Positions 1-8,880 of a DNA stretch of 64,000 nt are shown here, piece after piece; the stretch's first letter is position 1, and every line of letters begins with the position of its first letter. Both the position numbers and the translations under genes were made by a program. The notes beneath the pieces were generated by a model, which made no database searches, had not been told where the DNA came from, and was given only the letters and a program-made list of their open reading frames with translations. The stretch is from Actinoplanes italicus (lineage in GTDB: Bacteria > Actinomycetota > Actinomycetes > Mycobacteriales > Micromonosporaceae): positions 186,001 to 250,000 of the forward strand of contig NZ_PVMZ01000003.1 in the NCBI RefSeq assembly GCF_003001815.1, given 5' to 3'.

Positions 1-232
1 CGAGGTCGGACGGTGGGGCTGAGCGGAGCGGGCCGCTGGTGGTGCTGGGTGGGAGGTCGGACGGCTGGGTGGGGCGGGCTGCTGGTGGTGCTGGGTGGGA
101 GGTCGGACGGCTGGGTGGGGCGGGCCGCTGGTGGTGCTGGGTGGGAGGTCGGACGGCTGGGTGGGGCGGGCCGCTGGTGGTGCTGGGTAGGAGGCCGGAG
201 GGTGGGGCTGGGCGGAGCGGGCCTGGGGTTGG
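1..232. repeat. 46-bp tandem repeat array (about 4 copies)
   Basis: Three near-identical 46-bp units begin at 64, 110 and 156. They are flanked by a degenerate first unit (12-63) and a decayed last one (from 202). The unit contains the core GCTGGTGGTGCTGGGTGGGA and GGTCGGACGGCTGGGTGGGG. Open frames cross it on the plus strand only because it is G-rich and stop-poor, and I do not read it as coding. It lies downstream of the fab operon terminator, and 1-441 holds no gene I can support. Confidence 0.85.
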
Positions 233-441
233 CGGTGAGTGTCGCTTCAGCCCGTGAGCCGCGCTGTTGGGCGGGAGTGGTCGCCGCCTCGCGTGGCGTG
301 GCCCCGGTTCGCGGTGGTGCGGTTGTGGGTGCACTGGCCGTACCGGATGAAGGGGTTGAGGCCCTTGACGAGGCCGACCGGGAGAGAGCGGCCGGGCCGG
401 GGATGCAGAGACGCCGAGACATCGTCCGACGCGAAAGTGGC

Positions 442-491
442 GCTCCTCGGGGTCGTGGTCCGGCCGGAGGCAGGAACGACGCCCGAGGAGC
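442..491 (-). terminator. Terminator of the fabD-fabH-acpP-fabF operon
   Basis: GCTCCTCGGG (442-451) pairs with CCCGAGGAGC (482-491). The inner part pairs further with one mismatch. It sits just past the fabF stop codon on the minus strand. There is no U-tract, as is common in actinobacteria. Confidence 0.6.
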
Positions 492-499
492 AGGCCGGG

Positions 500-1726
500 T
501 CAGGCGCGGGTGAAGACCAGGGCTACGTTGTGGCCGCCGAAGCCGAACGAGTTGTTCATCGCCGCCTGGATGTCGGCGGTCCGCGCCTTGTGGGCCGCCA
601 CCTCCAGGTCGAGGCGCTCGTCGGGGTCGTCGAGGTTGATGGTCGGAGGGATGATGCCGTCCCGGAGAGCCAGGATCGCGGCGATCGACTCGAGTGCGCC
701 GGCCGCGCCCAGCAGGTGGCCGGTCATCGACTTGGTCGACGTCAGGATCGGGTGACTTCCGATGGCGGCGCGGATGCCCTTGATCTCGCCCATGTCGCCG
801 ACCGGGGTCGAGGTCGCGTGGGCGTTCACGTGGTGGATGTCGGCGCCGGTCAGGCCCGCGTCCTCGATCGCCATCCGCATGGCACGGATGCCGCCGCGGC
901 ACTCGGGGTCGGGCTGGACGATGTCGTATCCGTCCGAGGTGATGCCGGCGCCGGCGAGACGCGCGTAGATCCGGGCGCCGCGGGCGGCCGCGTGGTCGGC
1001 CCGCTCCAGGATCAGGGCGCCGGCGCCCTCACCGAGGACGAAACCGTCGCGGTTCTTGTCCCACGGGCGGGAGGCGCGTTCCGGCTCGTCGTTGCGGGTC
1101 GACATGGCCCGCATCGAGGCGAAACCGGCCACCGGCAGGGGGTGGATGACGGCCTCGGTGCTGCCGGCCACCACCACGTCGGCGCGGCCGAGCCGGATCA
1201 GGTCGAGACCCAGCGCCACCGCCTCGGCGCCGGTGGCGCACGCGCTGGCCATCGCCCGGACGCCGGCCTTCGCGCCGAGGTCCAGCCCGATGTGCGCGGC
1301 GGGGCCGTTCGGCATCAGCATCGGCACGGTGTGCGGGCTGACCCGCCGCGGACCGTGCTGTTCGAGGATGTCGTCCTGGTCGAGAAGGGTGATCGCGCCA
1401 CCTATGCCGCTGCCGAAGCTGACCGCGAGCCGTTCCTGGTCCAGTCCGGCGTCGGCGAGCCCGGAGTCCGCCCAGGCCTCCTTCGCCGCGATCACGGCCA
1501 TCGCCTCGGAACGGTCCATCCGGCGCAGCCGGACCCGTTCGAGCACCTCGGAGGGGTCGACGGCCAGCTGGGCGGCGATCCGGACCGGGAGGGAACCGGC
1601 CCACTCCTGGGTGAGGTGACCCACCCCGGAGCGGCCGGCGAGCAAGGCGTCCCAGGTGGACGCGACGTCCCCGCCCAGCGGGGTCGTCGCGCCGAGCCCG
1701 GTGACGACGACGTCTACGTTGCTCAT
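500..1726 (-). CDS. fabF: 3-oxoacyl-ACP synthase II (KAS II)
   Basis: It condenses malonyl-ACP with a growing acyl-ACP in type II fatty-acid elongation in the cytoplasm. The 408-aa length is typical. The thiolase-fold catalytic set is visible: the nucleophile Cys in MASACATGAEAV, His in VNAHATSTPVGD and His in MTGHLLGAAG, then a Gly-rich NNSFGFGGHN near the C-terminus. I chose the ATG at 1726 (MSNVDVVVTG) rather than a start 12 codons upstream, because the acpP stop lies one base before it and the family begins this way. It is the last gene of the fab operon. Confidence 0.96.
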   Translation of the reverse strand: MSNVDVVVTGLGATTPLGGDVASTWDALLAGRSGVGHLTQEWAGSLPVRIAAQLAVDPSEVLERVRLRRMDRSEAMAVIAAKEAWADSGLADAGLDQERLAVSFGSGIGGAITLLDQDDILEQHGPRRVSPHTVPMLMPNGPAAHIGLDLGAKAGVRAMASACATGAEAVALGLDLIRLGRADVVVAGSTEAVIHPLPVAGFASMRAMSTRNDEPERASRPWDKNRDGFVLGEGAGALILERADHAAARGARIYARLAGAGITSDGYDIVQPDPECRGGIRAMRMAIEDAGLTGADIHHVNAHATSTPVGDMGEIKGIRAAIGSHPILTSTKSMTGHLLGAAGALESIAAILALRDGIIPPTINLDDPDERLDLEVAAHKARTADIQAAMNNSFGFGGHNVALVFTRA

Positions 1727-1727
1727 G

Positions 1728-1970
1728 TCAGTGGTTCGCCTCGATGTAGGTGACGGCGTCACCGACGGTCTTCAGGTTCTGCACCTCGTTGTCCGGGATC
1801 TTGACGCCGAACTTCTCCTCGGCGGCCACCACGACCTCGACCATGGACAGCGAGTCGACGTCCAGGTCGTCGGTGAAGGACTTCTCCTCGGCGACGTCGT
1901 CCGGGTTCACCCCGGCGACCTCCTCGAGGATCTCGGCGAGGCCGGAGGTGATCTCTGTGCGAGTTGCCAT
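1728..1970 (-). CDS. acpP: Acyl carrier protein
   Basis: This 80-aa acidic four-helix carrier has the phosphopantetheine attachment motif DDLDVDSLSMVEVV, with Ser in the DSL triplet at about residue 41. It carries the growing chain between FabD, FabH and FabF. A GAGAGGAAAG ribosome binding site precedes the ATG. It lies between fabH and fabF, the usual actinobacterial order. Confidence 0.97.
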   Translation of the reverse strand: MATRTEITSGLAEILEEVAGVNPDDVAEEKSFTDDLDVDSLSMVEVVVAAEEKFGVKIPDNEVQNLKTVGDAVTYIEANH

Positions 1971-2027
1971 TGTGGGAATCTTTCCTCTCGATGGTGCGGG
2001 TTTGGCGACGGTCAGGCGTCCTGGCCC

Positions 2028-2978
2028 TTAAGGGCAGCGGACTACCTGGCCGGCGTAGGTGAGGCCGCCGCCGAAGCCGAACAGCAGCACGGGCGCCCCG
2101 GAGGGCAGCTCCCCGCGCTCGATCAGCTTGGACAGGGCCAGGGGGACGCTCGCGGCAGATGTGTTGCCCGACTCGACGAGGTCCTTGGCGACGATCGCGT
2201 CGGGGCTCAGGCCGAGCCGCTTCACGATGCCGTCGATGATGCGCGTGTTGGCCTGGTGCGGGACGAAGGCGGCCAGCTCGGACGGGGCGATCCCGGCCTT
2301 GTCGCACACCTCTTTCGCGAACGGGGCGAGAACGGTGGTGGCCCAGCGGAAGACCGCCTGGCCCTCCTGCTTGATGTAGGGCTGCCAGCCGGCGATCTTC
2401 AGGGCGTCGCCCTTCTCCGGCGTGGAGCCCCAGACGACCGGGCCGATCCCGGCCTCCTCACCGTCCGGCACCGCGGAGAGGACCGCGGCTCCGGCGCCGT
2501 CACCGAAGAGCACGGCGGTCGTACGGTCGGTCCAGTCGGTGATGTCGGACAGCTTCTCGGCGCCGATCACCAGGGCGTTGCGGGAGGCTCCGGCGCGGAT
2601 CGCGTGGTCACCGGTGGCGAGGGCGTAGGAGAAACCGGAGCAGGCGGTGTTGACGTCGAACGCGCCGGGCGCGTTGATGCCGAGCCGCTCCGCGACGCGG
2701 GTCGCCACGTTGGGGCAGCGGTCGATCGCCGAGCAGGTGGCGACGATGACGAGGTCGATGTCGGACGCGGTGAGACCGGACGCGGCGAGCGCCTTCTCAG
2801 CGGCGAAGGTGGCCATGTCGGCGACCGACTCGCCGTCGGCGACCCGCCGTTCGGCGATGCCGACCCGGTCCCGGATCCAGGCGTCGTTGGTGTCGAGTGT
2901 GCTGGCCAGGTCGTCGTTGGTGATCACACGCGACGGCTGGTAGTGGCCCATCGCCAGGATGCGGGAACCCGCGGTCAT
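2028..2978 (-). CDS. fabH: 3-oxoacyl-ACP synthase III (KAS III)
   Basis: It starts chain synthesis by condensing an acyl-CoA primer with malonyl-ACP. In actinobacteria it often uses branched primers. The protein is 316 aa. The Cys-His-Asn triad is visible: Cys113 in VNTACSGFSYAL, His in FVPHQANTRIID and Asn in VESGNTSAAS. The start at 2978 overlaps the fabD stop by 4 bases (ATGA), so the two are translationally coupled. The open frame continues far upstream only as a shadow of fabD. Confidence 0.96.
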   Translation of the reverse strand: MTAGSRILAMGHYQPSRVITNDDLASTLDTNDAWIRDRVGIAERRVADGESVADMATFAAEKALAASGLTASDIDLVIVATCSAIDRCPNVATRVAERLGINAPGAFDVNTACSGFSYALATGDHAIRAGASRNALVIGAEKLSDITDWTDRTTAVLFGDGAGAAVLSAVPDGEEAGIGPVVWGSTPEKGDALKIAGWQPYIKQEGQAVFRWATTVLAPFAKEVCDKAGIAPSELAAFVPHQANTRIIDGIVKRLGLSPDAIVAKDLVESGNTSAASVPLALSKLIERGELPSGAPVLLFGFGGGLTYAGQVVRCP

Positions 2979-3904
2979 CGTGGTTCTCCTTCGGTACGGG
3001 AGATCAGGTCGAGGGCGGCCGGCAGGTCGTCCGGGGTGTTGAGCGTGACGATCTCCGGGGCACCGTCGCCCTTGAGTTCGCGTTTGACCAGGCCCGCGAG
3101 GGTGCCGGCGGGCGGCAGCTCGATGACGCCGGTGACGCCGAGGTCCTTCAGTGCCCGCATGCACAGGTCCCAGCGGACCGGCGCGGTGACCTGGCGGACC
3201 AGCCGTCGCAGCATCTCGGCGCCGTCGCCGACCGCGGTGCCGTCCAGGTTCGACAGCAGGGTCCGGGCCGGGGCGCCGGTGGTGACGCCGCCCGCGACGG
3301 CGGCCAGCGCGGTCTCGGCGGGCGCCATGAACGGTGTGTGGAAGGCACCGGCCACCTGCAGCGCGATCACCCGGGCCCGGGCCGGGGGCGCGGCCGCGAA
3401 CTCGGCGAGCGCGGGCAGCGCGCCGGCGGCGACTATCTGGCCGGCGCCGTTGCGGTTGGCCGGGAACAGCCCGTGCTTCTCGATGGTGGCGACCACCTCG
3501 TCCGGGTCGCCGCCGAGGACGGCGCTCATGCCGGTCGGCTCGAGGGCGCAGGCGGCGGCCATCTCGCGGCCGCGGACACCGGCCAGGGTGATGGCGTCGG
3601 CGGGGGTCAGCACACCGGCGAGGGCGGTGGCGCCGAGCTCGCCCACGCTGTGTCCGGCGATTACGCCGACCCGTTCCAGTGGCAGGTGCTCGCCGGCCAG
3701 CAGCGCGGCGGCGACCAGCAGCGGCTGGGTACGGGCGGTGTCCTTGATCTCCTCGGCGTCGGCGCGGGTGCCGAGGTGCAGCAGGTCGACGCCGGCGAGG
3801 GCGGACCACTCGGTCAGACGGGCCTCGGCGCCGGGGAGATCGAGCCAGGGGGTGAGGAAGCCGGGCTTCTGGGAACCCTGGCCGGGCGAGAGTACGGCGA
3901 GCAC
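2975..3904 (-). CDS. fabD: Malonyl-CoA:ACP malonyltransferase
   Basis: It loads malonyl groups onto AcpP. The protein is 309 aa, with the N-terminal PGQGSQ motif, the nucleophile serine in IAGHSVGELGA (about residue 86) and the catalytic His in GAFHTPFM (about residue 195). It starts with GTG. It is the first gene of the operon, preceded by a 200-bp intergenic region holding a palindrome that may be the operator. Confidence 0.95.
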   Translation of the reverse strand: MLAVLSPGQGSQKPGFLTPWLDLPGAEARLTEWSALAGVDLLHLGTRADAEEIKDTARTQPLLVAAALLAGEHLPLERVGVIAGHSVGELGATALAGVLTPADAITLAGVRGREMAAACALEPTGMSAVLGGDPDEVVATIEKHGLFPANRNGAGQIVAAGALPALAEFAAAPPARARVIALQVAGAFHTPFMAPAETALAAVAGGVTTGAPARTLLSNLDGTAVGDGAEMLRRLVRQVTAPVRWDLCMRALKDLGVTGVIELPPAGTLAGLVKRELKGDGAPEIVTLNTPDDLPAALDLISRTEGEPR

Positions 3905-3972
3905 GTCCTCGACTCTTCCGGATCGGACGCCTTTGCGCGGTAGCCGGGCGCAACCAAACCCTACGACTCCCG

Positions 3973-3989
3973 TTGTAGGTTTCCTACAA
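3973..3989. promoter_or_regulatory. Palindrome in the fabD upstream region, candidate FasR site
   Basis: TTGTAGG-TTT-CCTACAA is a perfect 7+3+7 inverted repeat 69-85 bases upstream of the fabD start. It sits in an AT-richer stretch between fabD and the end of fasR. In Streptomyces FasR activates this operon from the fabD upstream region. Assigning this palindrome to FasR is inference. Confidence 0.5.
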
Positions 3990-4053
3990 AACAGGGGTAT
4001 TCTTGGGTAACTTCATCCCCATTTATACCTCCCCTTAACGTCGCGGATGGTGA

Positions 4054-4111
4054 GAGATCCGGGTCACGTCTCGCGGCTGTCCGTACTGGTGACGGGAGAT
4101 CCGGGTCACGT
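4054..4111. repeat. 16-bp direct repeat between fabD and fasR
   Basis: GAGATCCGGGTCACGT occurs at 4054-4069 and again at 4096-4111. The second copy overlaps the fasR stop codon. It could be a regulatory repeat or a simple duplication, and no role is visible. Confidence 0.55.
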
Positions 4112-5320
4112 TGCGGGGTCCAGACGGCCGATGGTGAGCGCCATCCGCAGGGCGAAGGCGTCCCTGCCGTCGAGCGGGGACAGTGCCGTGACCTCGGCGA
4201 CCCGGCGCAACCGGTAACGCACCGTGTTCGGATGGACATAGAGTTCGCGGGCCGCGCTCTCCAGCACGCCCCCGGAGGCGAAGAAGGCATCCAGCGTCTC
4301 GAGCAGCCCGCTGCCGGCCCGGGCCAGCGCGCCGAAGACGTCGTGCCGGAGCTTGCGGCGGGCGTCCATGTCCCCGGAGAGCACCCGCTCGGGCAGCAGA
4401 TCGTCGGCCGCCACCGGGGACGGCGCCCCGGGCCAGGCCGAGGCGGCCCGGAAGCCGGCCAGCGCGGCCCGCGCCGACGCGGTGGCCTGGTCCAGCGACG
4501 GCACCGCCGGGCCCACCACGACCGGCCCCTCGCCGAAGGCTCCGCCCAGTGCCGACGCCGCGGCCACCGGGTCGGTCGCGCCGCCGACCACGACCACGAG
4601 CCGGTCGCCGTGCACCCCGGCGATCACCTCGAGCCGGGCGCGCCGGGCGGCCCGGTAGACGGCGTGCAGCACCGCGGTGATGTCGCCGCCGGGGGAGCGG
4701 CCCACCGCCACGGCGACCGGCGGGGCGTCCGCCCAGCCCAGAGCCGCCGCGCGGCTGGCCAGCACGTCGGAGGAGTCACCGCGCAGCAGGGCGTCGACGA
4801 GCAGTGCCTGTAGCCGGGCGTCCCAGGCGCCGCGGGATTCGGCGGCCCGCGCGTAGACGCGTGCGGCCGAAAAGGCGATCTCCCGGGAGAACCGCAGGAT
4901 GGCCTGGATCAGTGCCTCCTGCTCGCCGGACTCGGCATAGCCGGGAACCTCGGCCTCGGCGACGTCGACGGTCACCTTGATCAGCTGCACGGTGTGGGTC
5001 AGCGTTATCACCCGGGCCAGCGCGCGGGGCGCGGCCGCGAATACCTCGTCGGAGATCTCGGTGCTGGCGGCCACCGTCCCGCCGGAACGCAACCACTCCA
5101 CCAATGACCGAACGCCCGCTTGTGCGACGAGCATCACCCAGGAACGCTGATCGGCCGGGAGCGCGCGGAACCAGGGCAGCGTCTCATCCATGCGGGCGAC
5201 GGCCGCGCTGGCGAGTGCGCCGGCCTGCCGTTCGATGCGGCGCAGAGTGCCCGGGGCCAGGGGTTTCGCCGGGGTCTCCGGCCTTCCCCCGGCCGCTGAG
5301 CCGGTGTCGGTGTCTGCCAC
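4106..5320 (-). CDS. fasR: PucR-type transcriptional regulator of fatty-acid synthesis
   Basis: This 404-aa protein has a central GGDEF-like/CdaR region and a C-terminal PucR helix-turn-helix (LESAARELYVHPNTVRYRLR), which is diagnostic of the family. It lies immediately upstream of fabD in the same direction. That is the position of Streptomyces FasR, the activator of fabDHPF, and the gene name rests on this synteny. The predicted start is GTG. A target palindrome may lie at 3973-3989. Confidence 0.85.
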   Translation of the reverse strand: MADTDTGSAAGGRPETPAKPLAPGTLRRIERQAGALASAAVARMDETLPWFRALPADQRSWVMLVAQAGVRSLVEWLRSGGTVAASTEISDEVFAAAPRALARVITLTHTVQLIKVTVDVAEAEVPGYAESGEQEALIQAILRFSREIAFSAARVYARAAESRGAWDARLQALLVDALLRGDSSDVLASRAAALGWADAPPVAVAVGRSPGGDITAVLHAVYRAARRARLEVIAGVHGDRLVVVVGGATDPVAAASALGGAFGEGPVVVGPAVPSLDQATASARAALAGFRAASAWPGAPSPVAADDLLPERVLSGDMDARRKLRHDVFGALARAGSGLLETLDAFFASGGVLESAARELYVHPNTVRYRLRRVAEVTALSPLDGRDAFALRMALTIGRLDPAT

Positions 5321-5573
5321 CGGCCCAGCGTGTCACGCCGGGGCCCGAGACCGGAATCCGCATGACATGTGCCGGAAACGAGTTTTATGCACTGTTTAGG
5401 GGTTTTTATGACATTTGACCGGTGTAGCGGTGCGCCTCTCCCGTGATTTCGGTCGGTGACCTGGCAAGGTGTCGGACGGCGGTCCGTCGGGAGTTAACAC
5501 CGGGCGTTGCGGTGCCGATGAAAAGTCGGCGCCGACGGAGACTTGCGCCGAGGCCACGGATCGAGGAGGCGAG
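5321..5573. other. Intergenic region between fasR and a small plus-strand ORF
   Basis: There is no gene here. It holds an unusually AT-rich patch (about 5380-5415), the likely divergent promoter area, and a perfect 12-bp palindrome GTCGGCGCCGAC at 5525-5536 just before the small ORF. Confidence 0.45.
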
Positions 5574-5798
5574 ATGATGGAACGGGACGACGCGTTCGCG
5601 TGCTCCGACAGGGATCCCGCCCCAGACGATTCGCCGGCGACGTCGCCGGCCGATGAGGAGCTGATCGTGGACCCGCAGACCGGGCGGGTCGGTTGTCGCA
5701 CCGAACTGCGTGGGTGGGCCGGGGCCCACCTGCACGGCGCGGTCCGGCCGCGCCGGCGTGCGGCCGGCCGTGGCCGTCCCCCCGGCCGCTGGTGCTGA
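5574..5798 (+). CDS. Small acidic hypothetical protein
   Basis: This 74-codon frame begins ATG ATG and is preceded by a strong GAGGAGG ribosome binding site, which is the main reason to accept it. The N-terminal half is Asp/Glu/Pro-rich, the middle reads DPQTGRVGC, and the C-terminus is Arg-rich. I recognise no family. A start further upstream would lack a ribosome binding site. Confidence 0.4.
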   Translation: MMERDDAFACSDRDPAPDDSPATSPADEELIVDPQTGRVGCRTELRGWAGAHLHGAVRPRRRAAGRGRPPGRWC

Positions 5799-5867
5799 GT
5801 CCACGTACGGGTGAGTGACGGGCGCGTTTCCGGGCTCTCGGGCCGCCGGACTGGTCAGGTTGGCGTG

Positions 5868-6470
5868 GTGGACGACAAGAGACGGCAGATCCTCGACCAG
5901 GCGCTCGCACTCGTGGACGAGCGCGGGCTGGCCGCGATGTCGATGCGGGCCGTGGCCGAGCGGGTCGGGCTCACCTCGATGGCGCTCTACCCGTACGTCG
6001 GGGGCAAGGACGCGCTCCTCGACGGTCTGGTCGATCTGCTGCACCTGGAGCTCGGCACCGCGATCGGCGAGGACCCGGCCGACCTGGACTGGCGGCGCAG
6101 GCTCTGCGCGCTCGGCCGTGCCGTCCGCTCACTGGCCCGGGCCCATCCGAGCGCCTTCCCGCTGCTTCTGAACCGCTCCGCGGCCGGGCCCTCGGCCGCC
6201 TGGCTCGCCGCCGCGCTGCAGGGCATCCTGGCCGACGCCGGGGTCCCCTCCTCCGAGGTGCCGCGGCAGGCCCGGCTCATCTGCGCGTTCCTGCTCGGCT
6301 ACACGACCGGTGAGGTCACCGGCGGGCTGCCCGGAGCGGCCTCGGAAATGCTCGAGGGCGCCACCGAGTTCGACGCCGATCTGGAGGACCTGGTCCGCCT
6401 GATCGAGAACTCGGCGACGCCCCGTAAGAGCGCCGACCTGCCGGAGGGTGTCAGACCCGCCGGCGGATGA
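5868..6470 (+). CDS. TetR-family transcriptional regulator
   Basis: The N-terminal HTH (RRQILDQALALVDERGLAAM, then AVAERVGLTSMALYPYVGGK) is classical TetR. The helical ligand domain follows. It looks like the TetR_C/TetR-Tn10 group, with SMALYPYV in place of the more common ALYHHF. I preferred GTG 5868 (or 5865) over 5811 because family members start a few residues before the first helix. The 3' end overlaps the convergent membrane-protein gene by 20 bp. The ligand and targets are unknown. Confidence 0.85.
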   Translation: MDDKRRQILDQALALVDERGLAAMSMRAVAERVGLTSMALYPYVGGKDALLDGLVDLLHLELGTAIGEDPADLDWRRRLCALGRAVRSLARAHPSAFPLLLNRSAAGPSAAWLAAALQGILADAGVPSSEVPRQARLICAFLLGYTTGEVTGGLPGAASEMLEGATEFDADLEDLVRLIENSATPRKSADLPEGVRPAGG

Positions 6471-7116
6471 GGAACGCCATACCGGCCAGACCGGTCAGGA
6501 TCACCAGCAGCACCGCCCCGTTGAGCAGGAACAGCCGCCGGAACTCGGTGAACGCCAGCGCTACCTCCTCGACCGGGTTCACCTCCTTGACCTTCAGGTC
6601 GGTGCCGATGCCGCCACCGATGCCGCTCTGCACGATGTCCGGCTTGCCCTCGATCGGAGCACCACCCAGTCGCAGCGACTCCGGCATCGAGAGCCGTCCG
6701 TAGAACCAGGCCTCGGTCTTCTTGCCGGACGGCTGCTTCGCCGGCCGGTGCGCCCGCGGACCGCCCTCGGCCAGCGGATAGAGGTTGTAGACCTGGTTCG
6801 GCGCGTTCTTGACCAGCAGGGTCACGGTGAACTTCGGGCCCAGTTTCGTGGCCTTCGGCACGGCGCTCGTCGACGCCGAGGCCTGAGCGAGCCAGTTCAC
6901 CTCGCTGAGCAGCATCTGAAAGAGCTTCGGCCGGTCGTCCTGCTGAACCAGGATGGTTTCCTCGATGCCGGTGCCGACCAGCTGCAACGCATCGGGTTTC
7001 GGCGGCGCTTTCGGCGCGGCCTGAGCCGCGGCCGGTGCCGCTCCGAACGCCAGCGTCAACGCCACGGCCACCGCCGTGATCGTCGTCACCAGCCTCGTGA
7101 TCGTCCCCCGCACCAT
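6451..7116 (-). CDS. Secreted, C-terminally membrane-anchored hypothetical protein
   Basis: This is a 221-aa protein with an N-terminal signal sequence (VTTITAVAVALTLAFGAA, then AAAQA as a likely cleavage site). An extracytoplasmic region of about 150 residues follows, and near the C-terminus a single hydrophobic helix (LLNGAVLLVILTGLAGMAFL) ends in RRRV. That topology places it as a type I membrane protein. The ATG at 7116 has a good GGGGAGG site. No domain is recognised. Confidence 0.7.
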   Translation of the reverse strand: MVRGTITRLVTTITAVAVALTLAFGAAPAAAQAAPKAPPKPDALQLVGTGIEETILVQQDDRPKLFQMLLSEVNWLAQASASTSAVPKATKLGPKFTVTLLVKNAPNQVYNLYPLAEGGPRAHRPAKQPSGKKTEAWFYGRLSMPESLRLGGAPIEGKPDIVQSGIGGGIGTDLKVKEVNPVEEVALAFTEFRRLFLLNGAVLLVILTGLAGMAFLIRRRV

Positions 7117-7365
7117 CCGACCTCCCCGCCCCCGTGGATGGACATGGATCACTGACCGCTGCTCATACCCGGTCGGTGGAACCGGTACACGGCCTATGCC
7201 CTAGCCTTCCCGGACTCCGCCCCGGCCGCATCTCGAGGCAGGGTGAATTGGAACCATGTGAGGGATGGCGAGGAAGGTGCAACGGGCCGTTGATCAGCGG
7301 CCGAATAGTACCCACTCCCCGCAATCGATGGGGGCGGTGGTCACCCTGGTGACGGAGAGCATCAC
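7117..7365. other. Intergenic region, no gene seen
   Basis: Between the membrane-protein start and the gltX terminator there is no frame with a credible ribosome binding site or codon bias. It presumably carries the promoter of the membrane-protein gene. Confidence 0.5.
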
Positions 7366-7407
7366 CGCATTCGACGACCGGCTATGGCCTTCCGGTCGTC
7401 GAATGCG
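7366..7407 (-). terminator. Perfect 16-bp hairpin downstream of gltX
   Basis: CGCATTCGACGACCGG (7366-7381) and CCGGTCGTCGAATGCG (7392-7407) pair perfectly around a 10-base loop, 41 bases past the gltX stop. There is no U-tract on either side. Confidence 0.8.
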
Positions 7408-7447
7408 ATAAGACGATTGTCAAGCGCTCGTCAACTGGTCGAGATCG

Positions 7448-8854
7448 TCAGAGGCGGGCGCGAGCAGCGGAGATACGGGCGAGCGTACGCTCCCGGCCGA
7501 GTAGTTCGATCGACTCGAACAGCGGCAGACCGATCGTGCGGCCCGTCACAGCTACGCGTACCGGCGCCTGGGTCTTTCCCAATTTGAGACCTCGCGTCTC
7601 CCCGACTGCCTCGAGCGTGGTCTTCAAGGCCTCGGCCGACCAGTCCGTGAGGGCGCCGAAGGCGGCCGCGGTGTCGTCCAGGATCTCCGCCGCGCCCTCC
7701 TTCATGGCCTTGGCCCACGACGCCTCGTCGTGCACCGGCTCGTCCAGGAAGAGGAAGTCGACGTTCTCGACGATCTCGGCGAGCACCCCGATCCGGGTCT
7801 GCGCGAGCGGGGCGATCGCCATGAAGACGTCGGCGTCGAACTTCTCCGGGTCCCACGACGGGGCCGGGATGGTCTCGGTGCCGGTCAGCCACGGCGCGCA
7901 GACCTGGGTGAACTCGCTCGGGGTCAGGGCGCGGATGTACTCGCCGTTGAACGCCCGCAGCTTCTTGACGTCGTAGAACGCCGGAGCGTGGTTGACGTCC
8001 TCGATCCGGTACTCCTCCTCGATGACCGACCACGGGACGATCTCCCGGTCGCCGGTCGGGGACCAGCCGAGCAGCATCAGGTAGTTGCGCATGGCGGCCG
8101 CCAGGTAGCCCTCGTCGCGGTACGACTCCAGGGCGACCTTGTCGCGGCGCTTCGACAGTTTCTGCCGCTTCTCGTTGACGATCACCGGCACGTGACCCCA
8201 GATCGGCGGGGTCGCGCCCAGCGCCTCCCAGAGCAGCTGCTGCTTCGGGGTGTTGGGCAGGTGCTCCTCGGCGCGGAACACGTGCGTGATCCCGAGGCTC
8301 ATGTCGTCGACCACGTTGGCGAGCAGGAACACCGCCGAGCCGTCGCTGCGGGCGATGACGAAGTCCTCGAGCAGCTTGTTCTCGAAGGTGGGCTTGCCAC
8401 GGACCAGGTCCTCGACGACGGTCTCGCCCTCGTCGGGGGTACGGAAGCGCAGCGCCCGCCCCTCGCCCGGCCCCAGAGCCCGCTCACGGCAGAAGCCGTC
8501 GTAGCCGGTGTGCGTGTTGCCGGTGCGCGCGATGACGTCGTCACGCTTGCAGTCGCAGTAGTAAGCCCGGCCCTCGCCGTACAGGCGAGTCGCCGCCGCC
8601 GTGTGGTCGGCCGCGTAGGAGGACTGGTAGTAGGGGCCCTCGTACGTCCCGCGTTCGATGCCGATCCAGTCGAGGGCCTGCAGGATGCCCTCGGTCCACT
8701 CCGGCTTGTTGCGGGCCGCGTCGGTGTCCTCGATCCGGAGCACGAAGACACCGCCGTGCTGCTGGGCATAGATCCAGTTCTGCAGCGCTGTGCGGGCGCC
8801 GCCCACATGGAACATCCCGGTCGGCGAGGGTGCGAAACGTACGCGAACAGTCAC
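7448..8854 (-). CDS. gltX: Glutamyl-tRNA synthetase
   Basis: A class I aminoacyl-tRNA synthetase that charges tRNA-Glu. The 468-aa length is usual. The HIGH-type motif is [11 protein letters not shown] near the N-terminus and the KMSKS-type motif is KLSKRRDKV at about residue 245. The zinc-site region includes CDCKRDDV. The GTG start at 8854 places [10 protein letters not shown] directly at the N-terminus as in the family, and the ATG further upstream adds nothing conserved. It is monocistronic, with a strong terminator. Confidence 0.96.
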   Translation of the reverse strand: MTVRVRFAPSPTGMFHVGGARTALQNWIYAQQHGGVFVLRIEDTDAARNKPEWTEGILQALDWIGIERGTYEGPYYQSSYAADHTAAATRLYGEGRAYYCDCKRDDVIARTGNTHTGYDGFCRERALGPGEGRALRFRTPDEGETVVEDLVRGKPTFENKLLEDFVIARSDGSAVFLLANVVDDMSLGITHVFRAEEHLPNTPKQQLLWEALGATPPIWGHVPVIVNEKRQKLSKRRDKVALESYRDEGYLAAAMRNYLMLLGWSPTGDREIVPWSVIEEEYRIEDVNHAPAFYDVKKLRAFNGEYIRALTPSEFTQVCAPWLTGTETIPAPSWDPEKFDADVFMAIAPLAQTRIGVLAEIVENVDFLFLDEPVHDEASWAKAMKEGAAEILDDTAAAFGALTDWSAEALKTTLEAVGETRGLKLGKTQAPVRVAVTGRTIGLPLFESIELLGRERTLARISAARARL

Positions 8855-8880
8855 GCACCCCAGCGTACCGATGGTTCGGT

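Noticed and set aside
239-1753. Long plus-strand open frame of 504 codons
   Set aside because: It mirrors fabF on the other strand. The high GC content leaves antisense frames open, and it has no domain or ribosome binding site.
1656-4010. 784-codon plus-strand frame across acpP, fabH and fabD
   Set aside because: Pure antisense shadow of three well supported genes.
5406-6044. Minus-strand frame across the TetR start
   Set aside because: No ribosome binding site and no domain; the TetR HTH on the other strand is unmistakable.
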